The position numbers were made by a program, and so were the translations under genes. 64,000 nucleotides of DNA from Alteripontixanthobacter sp. (GTDB lineage: Bacteria > Pseudomonadota > Alphaproteobacteria > Sphingomonadales > Sphingomonadaceae). Positions 27,171-36,547 of this stretch are shown one piece after another (position 1 is the stretch's first letter; each line of letters begins with the position of its first letter). The stretch lies in the NCBI GenBank assembly GCA_039968605.1, contig JBDVPM010000008.1, forward strand, positions 2,532,968-2,596,967, in the 5' to 3' direction. The notes beneath the pieces are model-generated. The model saw nothing but the letters and a program-made list of their open reading frames with translations. It searched no databases and was not told where the DNA came from.

Positions 27171-27509
27171 GCAACACAGATTGGCGGGGCCGAACCACCC
27201 TCTCCCGGAACAGTCCCGCCGATAACGTTCCTCCTGCGAACAACAACTGACGGGCCGGCGCTAAAAAGCGCCGGCCCTTTTTTTTGGCTAATGATCAGGC
27301 GATATCCGGCATCGTAGAAATGGGGGGACTGGAGTTCGTGATAGCGGCGTTGCCACTCTCCGCTTTCAAGATCGATTTGCTCGATTTCGACCGGGCCGAT
27401 CCCTCGCTTCTAGTTCGACAGGAGCGGCATTTGTCCGCCATTCAGCGGGGCCAGAGTGGGGCCCGACGCAGGTTCGAATAGTTCACGCCGATAGTGTCGT
27501 ATTCGACGT
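27171..27509. other. Spacer between convergent amtB and GMC oxidoreductase genes
   Basis: These 339 bases hold the amtB terminator (27252-27285) and nothing else I can support. A 65-codon plus-strand frame at 27284-27481 begins at TTG inside the terminator T-run, lacks a ribosome-binding site and resembles no protein I know, so it is not called. Confidence 0.6.
27252..27285 (+). terminator. Rho-independent terminator after amtB
   Basis: GGGCCGGCGCT and AGCGCCGGCCC form a perfect 11-base-pair stem with a short A-rich loop, followed by eight T. It lies 81 bases after the amtB stop. Confidence 0.92.
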
Positions 27510-29096
27510 TCACCCCAGCGCCTGCTTGACAAACTCCGCGCAGCGTTCGCCGATCATGATGCTCGGCGCGTTGGTGTTGCCGCTGACGATCTTGGGCATC
27601 ACGCTGGCATCGGCAATCCACAGGCCTTCCACGCCGCGTGCGCGCAGCTTGGTATCGACGACCGAATCCTCGTCCGCGCCCATGCGGCAGGTGCCGACGG
27701 GGTGGTAGACCGTGTCGGCACGGTTGCGGATAAGCTCGTCCAGCGCAGCGTCGTCATCGAGGTCGACCTCGTGCCGGTCCTGTGGGTCGTAAGCGGCCAA
27801 CGGGCCAACTTCGGCGATGCGGTGCGACAGGCGAACCCCTTCGCGCAGGGTCGCAATATCGCGCTCGTCTTCGAGGAAGTTTGGATCGATACGCGGCGCA
27901 TCCTTTGCGTCGGCACTATTCAGTCGGACGGTCCCGCGGCTTTCGGGGCGCAGGACGCAAGCATGGAGCGAGAAGCCGTGGCCCTTCACCTTCTCGCGTC
28001 CGTGATCCTCAAGCATTGCCGGCACGAAATGCCACTGGATATCGGGCGCGGGGGCATCATCCATGACGGTCCAGAACCCGCCCGCCTCGGCATAGGGGGT
28101 GGTCATGATCCCGGTACGCTTGCGGCGATGCTCGATGATCGCCCGGGCCATTCGCATAGTGCCCGCTACGCTGTCACCGATCGGGTCCGTGCTGGCCGTC
28201 TGCCAGCTTGAAACGTAGTCGATGTGATCCTGCAAATCTGAGCCGACTGCGGGCACATCCCGCAGGACGTCGATCCCCTGCTCTTGCAAATGCGCGCCGG
28301 GGCCGATGCCGCTCAGCATCAGGATTTGCGGGCTATTGAAGGCTCCTGCGCTCAGCACCACACCCCCGCGGGCCTTCAGCACTTCCTGCTTGCGGCCCCG
28401 CCGGATAGCTACCCCGGTGACCCGCCCTTCCTCGATCACCAGACGTTCCACCAGAGTGCGGGTGCGGATGTCGAGATTGGCCTGCTCGCGCAGCGGCTCG
28501 ACAAAAGCGCGCGCGGCGGACCAACGCTCACCCTTGCGCTGGGTCACCTGGTATATGCCGAAGCCATCCTGCCGCTCGCCATTGAAATCGTCGTTGCGGC
28601 GTAATTGCAGCGATTGGGCGCTTTCCACGAATGCCTGGCTGGTGGGATTCACCCATTTCTGGTCGGAGACGAATAATGGCCCGCCTTCGCCATGAAACGC
28701 GTCCTGGCCGCGTTCATTCGCTTCGGATTTCCTGAACCAGGGCAGCACATCGTCATAGGCCCAGCCCTCGCAGCCCATCTCTGCCCAATTGTCGTAATCC
28801 CAAGCGTTGCCGCGAATATAGACCATGGCATTGATCGCGCTCGATCCGCCCAGTCCCTTGCCGCGTGGTTGGTACCCGACGCGGCCATTGAGCCCTTTTT
28901 GGGGGACCGTATCGAACCGGTAATTGGTGTTCTTGAGGAGGAACGGCATGAAGCCGGGCGTCTTGACCAGCAAGTTGTTGTTGCGCCCGCCCGCCTCGAT
29001 CAGGCAGACCTGCCGAGTGCCGTCCGCCGCCAACCGGCCCGCCACTGCGCTGCCTGCGCTGCCGCCGCCGATGACGATGATATCATATTCGCTCAT
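27510..29096 (-). CDS. GMC-family FAD oxidoreductase (choline dehydrogenase-like)
   Basis: The protein has 528 residues. The N-terminal dinucleotide-binding motif DIIVIGGGSAGSAVAGRL, the GMC signature regions GKGLGGSSAINAMVYIRG (about 80-97) and GAFNSPQILMLSGIG (about 250-265), and the catalytic region YHPVGTCRMG plus NTNAPSIMIGERCAE near the C terminus are all present. It oxidises a primary alcohol; members act on choline, aliphatic alcohols or polyethylene glycol, so the substrate is open. It is last in a minus-strand operon 24 bases after a sterol-desaturase-type gene, which suggests a lipid-like or alkyl alcohol substrate. Confidence 0.93.
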   Translation of the reverse strand: MSEYDIIVIGGGSAGSAVAGRLAADGTRQVCLIEAGGRNNNLLVKTPGFMPFLLKNTNYRFDTVPQKGLNGRVGYQPRGKGLGGSSAINAMVYIRGNAWDYDNWAEMGCEGWAYDDVLPWFRKSEANERGQDAFHGEGGPLFVSDQKWVNPTSQAFVESAQSLQLRRNDDFNGERQDGFGIYQVTQRKGERWSAARAFVEPLREQANLDIRTRTLVERLVIEEGRVTGVAIRRGRKQEVLKARGGVVLSAGAFNSPQILMLSGIGPGAHLQEQGIDVLRDVPAVGSDLQDHIDYVSSWQTASTDPIGDSVAGTMRMARAIIEHRRKRTGIMTTPYAEAGGFWTVMDDAPAPDIQWHFVPAMLEDHGREKVKGHGFSLHACVLRPESRGTVRLNSADAKDAPRIDPNFLEDERDIATLREGVRLSHRIAEVGPLAAYDPQDRHEVDLDDDAALDELIRNRADTVYHPVGTCRMGADEDSVVDTKLRARGVEGLWIADASVMPKIVSGNTNAPSIMIGERCAEFVKQALG

Positions 29097-29120
29097 ATGC
29101 TCTCCTCTACCCGGGAAAGC

Positions 29121-30107
29121 CTATCGGGCCTGAGCTTTACCCGCAATCGAGTTGTCGCCTGCAACCGGTTTATCCGCCTGCCGGGACAACTCCTGACGCG
29201 ACAAACCCTGCCGCGACAACCAGCGCGCGCGGATCATGTCGGATGTTTCGCGGCTGCCATCATGCGTCCAGCCGGGTTCACGTAGCAGGTAGGACAGCTT
29301 GTGCCGCCACGGCGCGCGCCAGATATCCTGCGCCATGCCGATCCATTCATGGAACACCGCCCATAGCAGATTGAAACTGCCCAGCTGCTTGACGATGCCA
29401 TAGCGAATTTTCTCGCCGCCTTCGGCCTCGGCTATTTCCGGCTCGAACGTACCGAACATCCGGTCCCAGACGATGAACACGCCGGCATAGTTTCGGTCGA
29501 GATAGCGCGGATTGGTGGCGTGGTGGACGCGGTGATGGCTCGGCGTGTTCATCACCGCTTCGAACCAGCGCGGCATCCGGCCAATCGCTTCGGTGTGAAT
29601 CCAGAACTGGTAGATCAGGTTGAAGCCGTGACAGATTGCGATCATCGCCGGGTGGAAGCCCAGCAGCACCATCGGCAGCGCAAATACGAATCCCAGCGTG
29701 AAGGCGCCGGTCCAGCTCTGGCGGAGCGCGGTGGACAGGTTGTAATGCTGGCTGGAATGGTGGTTCACATGGCTCGCCCAGAACCAGCGCACGCGGTGGC
29801 CGAACCGGTGCCCCCAGTAATAAGCGAGATCGTCGAGCACGAAACAGATCGGCCAGGCCCACCACACCGCCCACCAATGCTCGCCAAAATCGAAAATCCG
29901 ATATTCGTAAGCGGCCAGGAAGATGAACAGCGCGATCCCGCCAAACAGCGCGCCTGCAACCGTGCTGCCCAGGCCGAACCCCAGGCTGACCAGAGTATCG
30001 CGCGATTCGTAGCTTTCGGGCCGCCGCATGCGTGCCCAGATCATCTCGATCAGGACCAGCAGCACGAAGACCGGCACGGCATATTGGGTGGGGTTGAAAT
30101 CGGGCAT
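29121..30107 (-). CDS. Sterol desaturase/fatty acid hydroxylase-family membrane protein
   Basis: The protein has 328 residues with several TM helices (first about residues 9-25). The di-iron His clusters are present: HRFGHR, HVNHHSSQH and HRVHH, with spacing typical of the FA_hydroxylase/ERG3 superfamily. Such enzymes hydroxylate or desaturate lipids using O2. The C-terminal 40 residues are charged and contain a repeated RQGLSRQELSRQ pattern. It lies between a small membrane protein gene (15 bases) and the GMC oxidoreductase (24 bases), a pairing that would allow hydroxylation followed by alcohol oxidation. Confidence 0.88.
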   Translation of the reverse strand: MPDFNPTQYAVPVFVLLVLIEMIWARMRRPESYESRDTLVSLGFGLGSTVAGALFGGIALFIFLAAYEYRIFDFGEHWWAVWWAWPICFVLDDLAYYWGHRFGHRVRWFWASHVNHHSSQHYNLSTALRQSWTGAFTLGFVFALPMVLLGFHPAMIAICHGFNLIYQFWIHTEAIGRMPRWFEAVMNTPSHHRVHHATNPRYLDRNYAGVFIVWDRMFGTFEPEIAEAEGGEKIRYGIVKQLGSFNLLWAVFHEWIGMAQDIWRAPWRHKLSYLLREPGWTHDGSRETSDMIRARWLSRQGLSRQELSRQADKPVAGDNSIAGKAQAR

Positions 30108-30122
30108 GGTAGCTGGCCGGCC

Positions 30123-30515
30123 TTATAAGGCGCGAATCGCTTTTCCCCAAACTTCGGGGTCTTCGATGTGCAGGCTGACAGGGCCGAATTGCCGCTCCGC
30201 CGGGTCGACGATCAACACCGAACCCATAATTCTGGCATCTGCACCGTGCTGCAATATCCGGCCGGCAAAATGCGCTCCATGCGCGCGCAGTACCATGATC
30301 CGCCCGGCCGCATCGCGCAGCAAGGCCGCGCGGCCTTCATCGTCCAGCGTGCAGGCCACCGGCTCGAATCCATCCTCCACCTCGCTCGCGGCGCGGCGGG
30401 CCTTGTCCTCGCTATCGAGCGGCTGCGCATGACCCATCCCCAACCGGCGCACCAGCCAGGCCAGGGCCAGGATCGCTGCCAGCGAACCGGCAAATTGAAG
30501 GGCCTGCCCGGTCAT
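30123..30515 (-). CDS. Small membrane-anchored protein of unknown function
   Basis: The protein has 130 residues from the ATG at 30515; longer starts run into the upstream phosphatase gene. An N-terminal TM helix (QFAGSLAAILALAWLVRRLG) is followed by a soluble domain with DDEGRAALLRDAAGRIMVLRAHGAHFAGRIL. I do not recognise a family with confidence. It is 14 bases downstream of the DUF442 phosphatase and 15 bases upstream of the desaturase-type gene, so it is clearly part of that operon. Confidence 0.7.
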   Translation of the reverse strand: MTGQALQFAGSLAAILALAWLVRRLGMGHAQPLDSEDKARRAASEVEDGFEPVACTLDDEGRAALLRDAAGRIMVLRAHGAHFAGRILQHGADARIMGSVLIVDPAERQFGPVSLHIEDPEVWGKAIRAL

Positions 30516-30529
30516 CGCCGCTGCGCGCC

Positions 30530-30967
30530 TCAGGCAGAGCGGGCGGCGAACATATCCATTGCGGGGCGCACGGGCGAAACATCGTAACCCGCCTGGCTCG
30601 CAGCATCGGCGATTTGCTGCGGATCCCGTCCCGAGCGCGCCTGCGCCAGCGCCCAGAGCAGAGTCGAGCGGGTACCGGTGCGGCAATAGCCCAGCACCTG
30701 GCCTTCGGTAGCATCGAGTGCCTCTCCCAATGCCGCCACCTGCGGCTCGCTGAAGCCCGCCTGCCCGATCGGGATTGCCAGATAGTCCAGCCCGGCCGTG
30801 CGCGCCGCCGCCTCGATTTCAAGGCCCTGCGGTTCGTCCGGCGCTTCGCCGTCGGGGCGGTTGTTGACCACCAGCGTCACCCCCTGGGCGGCGGCATCGG
30901 CCAGATCGCCCGGCGTGATTTGCGGACTGGCGAGCATTGTGGGCGAGAGGCGCTTGAAATCTGTCAT
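30530..30967 (-). CDS. DUF442/TIGR01244-type sulfurtransferase or phosphatase-like protein
   Basis: The protein has 145 residues from the ATG at 30967. The early pattern FKRLSPTMLASPQITPGDL with VTLVVNNRPDGEAPDEPQG and the active-site segment LGYCRTGTRSTLLWAL define this dual-specificity-phosphatase-like family. The loop is CRTGTR, shorter than the usual Cys-x5-Arg of tyrosine phosphatases, which is normal for this family. Homologues are often fused or adjacent to MBL-fold persulfide dioxygenases in H2S oxidation; none is present here. It is first in a four-gene minus-strand operon. Confidence 0.86.
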   Translation of the reverse strand: MTDFKRLSPTMLASPQITPGDLADAAAQGVTLVVNNRPDGEAPDEPQGLEIEAAARTAGLDYLAIPIGQAGFSEPQVAALGEALDATEGQVLGYCRTGTRSTLLWALAQARSGRDPQQIADAASQAGYDVSPVRPAMDMFAARSA

Positions 30968-31251
30968 GACTCTAACCATGCCTTGCCGCCCGCGCCCTTG
31001 CAAGCGGACGCGTATCCAGCGCGCGCCAGCCGAAAATTAAGCCTGTTCCATTCGAAAAATGTCACATTGATGCGCCAAAGGGCCTGCGTAGTTTAAAAAA
31101 TTCGCGCCAGGCGGCATTCTAGGCTATGCAAACCGCTTGACTGGAGGAGCTGCAACTATTCGCAGCGATTCCCCATCTCACCGAAGCGCCTGCTGCCCGC
31201 GCTTCTGGCTGTTAGTTTTTAGGGTGGCGAGACGAAGGTACGTTTTGAATT

Positions 31252-32082
31252 ATGGGTTACGATAAAGGGCGTCGAGGCCGCGGCCGCGACAAACGCGATG
31301 GGTTCGGTGAAGATAGTTACGATCCCTTCGGCGGCGGCTCCGGCGGTGGTGATTTCGGCGGCGGCGGCGGCGACCGTTTCGGCGGTGGCGGCGACCGGTT
31401 TGGTGGCGGCGGTGATCGCGGCGGCTATGGCGGTGGCGGCGGAGGCGGTGACCGCTTCGGCGGCGGCAACCGCGGCGGCGGCGGCGGTGGCGGCGGCTAT
31501 CGCGGCGGCGGTGGTGGCGGCGGCTTCGGCGGCGGCGGTGGCGGCGGAAACCGCATGCCTCCCCAGGTCGTGGGAACCGGCAAAGGCACCGTGAAGTTTT
31601 TCAACGGCCAGAAGGGCTTCGGCTTTGTGGCGCAGGAAGGCGGCGGCGAGGACGTGTTCGTCCATATCTCCGCGGTCGAGCGTGCCGGGCTGAGCGGCCT
31701 TGCCGAAGGGCAGGAGCTGGAGTTCAACCTAGTGGATCGCGGCGGCAAGGTGTCGGCGCAGGACCTGCAGATCGTCGGCGACGTCATTCCCGTGACCGAA
31801 GGCGGCGGCAGCCGTGACCGCGATGGCGGCGGCGATCGCGGCGGTGCTCCGCAGCGTGAGCTGACCGGTGACAAGGCTACCGGCACGGTCAAGTTCTTCA
31901 ACTCCATGAAGGGCTTCGGCTTCCTGGTCCGCGACGATGGCCAGCCGGACGCATTCGTGCATATCAGCGCGGTCGAACGCTCCGGTCTCTCGCAGATCAA
32001 CGAGGGCGAGCGTTACGAGTTCGACCTCGAAGTCGACCGACGCGGAAAATATTCGGCCGTGAACCTGGTCCCCGCCGAATAA
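31252..32082 (+). CDS. Double cold-shock-domain protein with glycine-rich N terminus
   Basis: The protein has 276 residues. Residues 1-105 are a low-complexity Gly/Arg/Asp/Phe region built of repeats such as [13 protein letters not shown] and [10 protein letters not shown]. Two cold-shock domains follow, with RNP1 KGFGFV and RNP2 VFVHIS near 120-140, and KGFGFL / AFVHIS near 223-243. Tandem CSDs are common in alphaproteobacteria, but this long RGG/FGG-like leader is unusual and resembles eukaryotic glycine-rich RNA-binding proteins. It probably binds single-stranded RNA/DNA as a chaperone. The 284-base upstream spacer could hold a long 5' UTR. A terminator follows. Confidence 0.93.
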   Translation: MGYDKGRRGRGRDKRDGFGEDSYDPFGGGSGGGDFGGGGGDRFGGGGDRFGGGGDRGGYGGGGGGGDRFGGGNRGGGGGGGGYRGGGGGGGFGGGGGGGNRMPPQVVGTGKGTVKFFNGQKGFGFVAQEGGGEDVFVHISAVERAGLSGLAEGQELEFNLVDRGGKVSAQDLQIVGDVIPVTEGGGSRDRDGGGDRGGAPQRELTGDKATGTVKFFNSMKGFGFLVRDDGQPDAFVHISAVERSGLSQINEGERYEFDLEVDRRGKYSAVNLVPAE

Positions 32083-32116
32083 GGCGAGACTGGCATTCCC
32101 CAGCCGAAAAAGTTAG

Positions 32117-32148
32117 CTGGCGGTTCCTGCAAGGGAGCCGCCAGTTTT
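32117..32148 (+). terminator. Rho-independent terminator after the cold-shock gene
   Basis: CTGGCGGTTCC and GGAGCCGCCAG form an 11-base-pair stem with one G-U pair, followed by TTTT. It lies 34 bases after the stop and 38 bases before argD. Confidence 0.78.
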
Positions 32149-32186
32149 CGTTGCGGCCCCGCTACTCGAATTGGAAAGCAAGTTTT

Positions 32187-33380
32187 ATGTCGATCACCCC
32201 GTTGATGCCCGTATATCCCCGGTGCGGTGTCCGCCCGGTGAGCGGCGACCATTGTCACCTGATCGACGAGGACGGCACCCGCTATCTCGATTTCGCCAGC
32301 GGTATCGCGGTCAACCTGCTTGGCCACAGCCACAAGGGGCTGATCGGCGCGATCCAGCGGCAGGCCGAGCAGTTGATGCACGTGTCCAACCTGTATGGCA
32401 GCCCCCAGGGCGAACATCTGGCGCAGCGGCTGGTGAACCTGACCTTTGCAGATACGGTGTTCTTCACCAATTCGGGCGCCGAGGCGGTTGAGGCCGCGAT
32501 CAAGACTGCGCGCGCCTATCACCAGCACGAGGATGGCGATGCGAATCGCACCGATCTGATAACCTTCACGATGGCATTTCATGGCCGCACGATGGCCACG
32601 ATCAGTGCCTCGAATCAGTCGAAGATGCACCAGGGGTTCAAGCCGCTCCTCGAAGGTTTCCAATATTGCGAGTTCGACGATCTGGAAGCGGTCAAGGCGC
32701 TGATCGGACCGAAAACCGCCGGTTTCCTGATAGAGCCGATCCAGGGCGAAGGCGGCATTCGCCCCGCCAGCCAGGAATTCATGCAGGGGCTGCGCGCGCT
32801 CGCGGACGAGCACGATCTGATGCTGGTGCTGGACGAGGTGCAATGCGGCGTCGCGCGCACCGGGAAGTTCTACGCCCACGAACATTACGGGATCGAGCCC
32901 GATATTCTCGCCAGTGCCAAGGGGATCGGCGGCGGCTTTCCGTTCGGCGCTTGCCTGGCAACTGAAAAGGCCGCGCGCGGCATGGGATTCGGCACGCATG
33001 GTTCGACCTATGGCGGCAATCCGCTGGCGATGGCCGCGGGCGAGGCCGTGCTGGACGCGGTCGGTAATGACGAATTCCTCGCCGAAGTCACCGAGAAGGG
33101 CGAACGGATCCGCTCGCGGCTGGAACAGTTTATCGGCAATTACCCCGACCTGTTCGAACTGGTGCGCGGCACGGGATTGATGCTGGGCATCAAGATGAAG
33201 GTGGAAAGCCGCCCCTTTTTCGTCCATTTGCGCGAAAATCACCAGCTGCTCACCGTGGCGGCGGGCGACAACACGTTGCGCGTGCTGCCCCCGCTGGTGG
33301 TCGGCGATGCGGAAATCGACGAGTTTTTCGACAAGCTGTCTGCCGGCGCGGCGAGCTACATCGTGCCCGGTCCCGCATGA
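32187..33380 (+). CDS. argD: Acetylornithine/succinyldiaminopimelate aminotransferase
   Basis: The protein has 397 residues from the ATG at 32187 ([13 protein letters not shown]). It is a class III PLP-dependent aminotransferase: PLP-phosphate contacts in [15 protein letters not shown], the Asp in [16 protein letters not shown] and the Schiff-base Lys in [15 protein letters not shown]. It transaminates N-acetylornithine in arginine synthesis and possibly succinyl-DAP in lysine synthesis. The downstream argF starts within its stop codon (ATGA), which supports the arginine assignment. Confidence 0.94.
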   Translation: MSITPLMPVYPRCGVRPVSGDHCHLIDEDGTRYLDFASGIAVNLLGHSHKGLIGAIQRQAEQLMHVSNLYGSPQGEHLAQRLVNLTFADTVFFTNSGAEAVEAAIKTARAYHQHEDGDANRTDLITFTMAFHGRTMATISASNQSKMHQGFKPLLEGFQYCEFDDLEAVKALIGPKTAGFLIEPIQGEGGIRPASQEFMQGLRALADEHDLMLVLDEVQCGVARTGKFYAHEHYGIEPDILASAKGIGGGFPFGACLATEKAARGMGFGTHGSTYGGNPLAMAAGEAVLDAVGNDEFLAEVTEKGERIRSRLEQFIGNYPDLFELVRGTGLMLGIKMKVESRPFFVHLRENHQLLTVAAGDNTLRVLPPLVVGDAEIDEFFDKLSAGAASYIVPGPA

Positions 33381-34312
33381 CCGATTTGCGGCATTTCATC
33401 GACCTATCCGATGCGGGTGCGGATGGGCTCGCGGCGATCCTCGACGAGGCCTATGCGCGCAAGCAGGCCCGCGCCGGTTGGCCCAAGGGCAAGGTCGATA
33501 CCGATCGGCCGCTTGACGGCCGGGTGCTCGCGATGATCTTCGAAAAAAGCTCGACCCGCACGCGGGTCAGCTTCGACATGGCGATGCGCCAGCTCGGCGG
33601 GAGTGCGCTGATCCTCGATTCGGGAACTACGCAATTGGGCCGCGGCGAAAGCATTGCCGATACGGCGCGCGTGCTCAGCCGGATGGTGGATGCGATCATG
33701 ATCCGCACGGACGACCATGCAAAGGCGCAGGAGTTGGCGCGCCATGCCAGCGTGCCGGTGATCAACGGGCTGACCGACCGCTCGCATCCATGCCAGATCG
33801 CTGCGGATCTGCAGACGATCCTCGAGCAGGGCAAGACGCTCCCCGGGCTGGAGCTTGGCTGGTTTGGCGATGGGAACAACGTCCTGCACTCGGTTCTGGA
33901 GGCAGCGGGCCTGTTCAAGTTCAACGTGCGTGTAGCCACGCCCACGGGGTTCGAGCCGGACGCCGAATTCGTCGAGATGGCACGCTCCGGCGGCGCACGG
34001 ATCACGCTCACCGACAATGCGGCCACGGCTGCGGCCGGGGCCGATGTGCTGGTAACCGATACCTGGGTTTCGATGGGGCAGGAAAACGTCGCTAGCAAAC
34101 TAGCCGCGATGGAACCATTCCGGGTCGACGAGGCGCTGATGGCGGTGGCCGGGCCGGAGGCGATATTCCTTCATTGCCTGCCCGCACATGTCGGCGACGA
34201 GGTGAGCGAGGCGGTATTCGAAGGGCCCCAGTCACGCGTGTTCGACGAAGCGGAAAACCGTATCCATGCGCAAAAGGCCATTCTGCGCTGGTGTTTCGGC
34301 CAGATCGGCTGA
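33377..34312 (+). CDS. argF: Ornithine carbamoyltransferase
   Basis: The protein has 311 residues. The carbamoyl-phosphate site [14 protein letters not shown], the [12 protein letters not shown] region and the ornithine-binding [13 protein letters not shown] are all present. It makes citrulline from ornithine and carbamoyl phosphate. It overlaps argD by four bases and is followed 48 bases later by hslO on the same strand, as in several Sphingomonadales. The sequence ends normally, with no sign of truncation. Confidence 0.96.
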   Translation: MTDLRHFIDLSDAGADGLAAILDEAYARKQARAGWPKGKVDTDRPLDGRVLAMIFEKSSTRTRVSFDMAMRQLGGSALILDSGTTQLGRGESIADTARVLSRMVDAIMIRTDDHAKAQELARHASVPVINGLTDRSHPCQIAADLQTILEQGKTLPGLELGWFGDGNNVLHSVLEAAGLFKFNVRVATPTGFEPDAEFVEMARSGGARITLTDNAATAAAGADVLVTDTWVSMGQENVASKLAAMEPFRVDEALMAVAGPEAIFLHCLPAHVGDEVSEAVFEGPQSRVFDEAENRIHAQKAILRWCFGQIG

Positions 34313-34360
34313 AGCTTTGCGGGGCTTATCAAGCGCCCCGGCGATCACCATGTTTCCACG

Positions 34361-35281
34361 ATGACCGAGACTACCCAAACCCGCGAGTCTGGCGAAACTG
34401 CCGAGACCTACGCCGATAATGTCCTCAGCTTCACCCTGCCCGCACGCAATGCACGCGGCCGGGTGGTGCGGCTGGACCGGTTGGTGGACGAGATCCTGGC
34501 GGCGCATGATTACCCGCCCGCCATCACGCATTTGCTGGCCGAAGCACTGGTGCTGGCTGCGCTTCTGGGCAGTTTGCAGAAAGCGGATGGCGCGCAGATG
34601 ACGATGCAGGCGCAGACCCGGGGTGGCATCGTCAAGCTGCTGGTCTGCGATTACCGCGAGGGAGAGCTGCGCGGCTATGTCGATTTCGACCAAAATCGCT
34701 TGGCGGACCTAGGCGCGAACCCGCCGCTCGCCGCCTTGTTCGGGGAAGGTTATCTCGCAATTACCTTCGACCGTGCTGAAAAGGGTGGCCGTTATCAAGG
34801 GATCGTGCCGCTCGAGGGCGAAACCCTGGCGGCGGCATGCCAATCCTATTTCATGCAATCGGAGCAAGTGCCGACGCTTATCAGAGTGGCTGTGGCGAGC
34901 GGGGATGGAGGATGCCAAGCCGGCGGCCTGCTGGTCCAACACTTGGCCGAAGGCGAAGAAGGCCGTGAGCGGCTGCACACCAAGATCGACCACCCTGAAT
35001 GGGAACATGTCGCGGTGCTGGCGGGATCAACCAGCCATGACGAGTTGCTGGACAGCGAATTGTCGCTGGAAGCCATCGTATGGCGGCTGTTTCACGAGGA
35101 GAATGAGGTCAGGGTTCAGCAGCCAGTCGGCCTGATCAGGGGGTGCCGCTGCACGCTTTCGCATTATGAGGATGTGATTGCCCGCTTCGCGCCTGCCGAA
35201 CGTGATGAAATGCGCAAGGAAGCGGGTGCCATCGTGGTCGATTGTGCGTTCTGCTCACGCGAATTCACGCTCGCAGCGTGA
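34361..35281 (+). CDS. hslO: Redox-regulated chaperone Hsp33
   Basis: The protein has 306 residues. The redox switch cysteines are in the C-terminal domain as GCRCTL (CxC) and DCAFCSR (CxxC), the zinc-binding set of Hsp33. Oxidation releases zinc, unfolds the linker and activates the holdase. The N-terminal part has an extension of about 25 residues relative to E. coli. It is the third gene of the argD-argF-hslO run. Confidence 0.95.
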   Translation: MTETTQTRESGETAETYADNVLSFTLPARNARGRVVRLDRLVDEILAAHDYPPAITHLLAEALVLAALLGSLQKADGAQMTMQAQTRGGIVKLLVCDYREGELRGYVDFDQNRLADLGANPPLAALFGEGYLAITFDRAEKGGRYQGIVPLEGETLAAACQSYFMQSEQVPTLIRVAVASGDGGCQAGGLLVQHLAEGEEGRERLHTKIDHPEWEHVAVLAGSTSHDELLDSELSLEAIVWRLFHEENEVRVQQPVGLIRGCRCTLSHYEDVIARFAPAERDEMRKEAGAIVVDCAFCSREFTLAA

Positions 35282-35356
35282 TTTCGGTCACCGACGCAGA
35301 TTTGTCGCTAGGGGCAAACCGGCCTATATTCCGCCGAGTTTCTTGGGAGTAGCACG

Positions 35357-35773
35357 ATGAAGCCGTACAAACCGAGCATTGTGGGTCTGGCTGCCGTCGC
35401 AGCCATAACCGCGCTCGGCGCAGCAACTTTTCCTGTCTTGGCCCAGACCAAGGGGCTGACCATGCTGGATGGGTTAAGCAAGGGCGAGTGGATCGTGCGC
35501 GAGCGGGGCAGCGACACCGTGCGCCGTATATGCGTGCGCACAGGGCGCGAATTGATCCAGCTACGCCATCGCCAAAACGGCTGTAACCGCTTCGTCGTAG
35601 AGGACGGGGCGAGCGAAGTGACGGTACAATATGCGTGTTCGGGCAACGGTTATGGCCGCACCAGCCTTCGCCGTGAAACTTCCGGGCTGGTGCAAATCCA
35701 GAGCCAGGGGATCGCGGATAGTTTGCCATTCGAACTGACGGCGGAAGCGCGCCGGGTCGGAAACTGCCGCTGA
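35357..35773 (+). CDS. Exported DUF3617-like protein
   Basis: The protein has 138 residues with a signal peptide ending near PVLAQ-TKG. The mature part reads LDGLSKGEWIVRERGSDTVRRICVRTGRELIQL, with four mature Cys residues (ICVR, NGCNR, YACSG, GNCR) that may form two disulfides. The pattern resembles the DUF3617 family of small periplasmic proteins seen throughout Sphingomonadales. Function is unknown. TGGGAG lies 12 bases before the ATG. Confidence 0.76.
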   Translation: MKPYKPSIVGLAAVAAITALGAATFPVLAQTKGLTMLDGLSKGEWIVRERGSDTVRRICVRTGRELIQLRHRQNGCNRFVVEDGASEVTVQYACSGNGYGRTSLRRETSGLVQIQSQGIADSLPFELTAEARRVGNCR

Positions 35774-35819
35774 TTTGACGAACAGGCCATTGCCCTGAAG
35801 CATAATCCAGCCTAGCCGA

Positions 35820-36521
35820 ATGGTGATGGCACCAAGCGCGACTACAGACCAGAAGCCGGCGGTCGTGCTGCTTTCGGGCGGTCTCGATTCGATGGTGACT
35901 GCCGCCTTGGCGCGCGAACAGGGGTTTGCGCTGCAAGCGCTGACGATCGATTACAACCAGCGGCATCGCCGGGAGCTGACCGCTGCCAACCTCATCGCGG
36001 AAAAGCTGGGGGCGGCGCGTCACGTGATCCTGCCGCTCGATCTCTCACGATTCGGCGGATCGGCGCTGACCGACGATATTGCCGTGCCCAAAGGCGGCGT
36101 CGGTGACGATATTCCGGTGACGTATGTGCCCGCGCGCAACCTGGTGTTCCTGGCCTTAACCGCCGCTTTTGCCGAGGCCAGCGGATCGAGCGACATTTTC
36201 ATCGGGGTGAACGCGCTCGATTATTCCGGCTATCCCGATTGCCGCCCCGAGTTCATCGCGAGTTTCGCAGAAACGGCCCGGCTCGGTACCAAGGCGGGTA
36301 TCGAGGGGGCGCCGTTCACGATCCATGCACCATTGCAGATGCTTGGTAAGGCAGATATTGCGAAGGAAACCATGCGTTTAGGGCTGGATCCATCGTGGAG
36401 CTGGTCTTGCTATGACCCCGATCCATCGGGAATAGCTTGCGGCCTGTGCGACAGTTGCCGCTTGCGTCGGCAGGGTTTCGAGGATGCGAATATACAAGAT
36501 GCCACGCTTTACGCGGCGTAG
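35820..36521 (+). CDS. queC: 7-cyano-7-deazaguanine synthase
   Basis: The protein has 233 residues. The PP-loop LLSGGLDSMVTAA binds ATP near residue 20, and the C-terminal zinc site is formed by the Cys residues in SCYDP, ACGLCDSCRLR. QueC converts 7-carboxy-7-deazaguanine to preQ0 for queuosine tRNA modification. queD, queE and queF are not in the window. Two ATGs (35820 and 35826) are possible starts. The MFS gene follows 26 bases later on the same strand. Confidence 0.95.
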   Translation: MVMAPSATTDQKPAVVLLSGGLDSMVTAALAREQGFALQALTIDYNQRHRRELTAANLIAEKLGAARHVILPLDLSRFGGSALTDDIAVPKGGVGDDIPVTYVPARNLVFLALTAAFAEASGSSDIFIGVNALDYSGYPDCRPEFIASFAETARLGTKAGIEGAPFTIHAPLQMLGKADIAKETMRLGLDPSWSWSCYDPDPSGIACGLCDSCRLRRQGFEDANIQDATLYAA

Positions 36522-36547
36522 TTATCGATCAGGGAAGAGATAATCGA

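Noticed and set aside
27284-27481. Small plus-strand frame after amtB
   Set aside because: Starts at TTG within the terminator T-run, no Shine-Dalgarno sequence and no similarity recognised.
31300-31560. Glycine-codon repeats considered as a CRISPR-like or minisatellite array
   Set aside because: Units are irregular and stay in frame with a real cold-shock protein, so they are low-complexity coding sequence.
34317-34345. GGGGC/GCCCC hairpin after argF considered as a terminator
   Set aside because: The stem is only about six pairs and no T-run follows; hslO starts close behind on the same strand.
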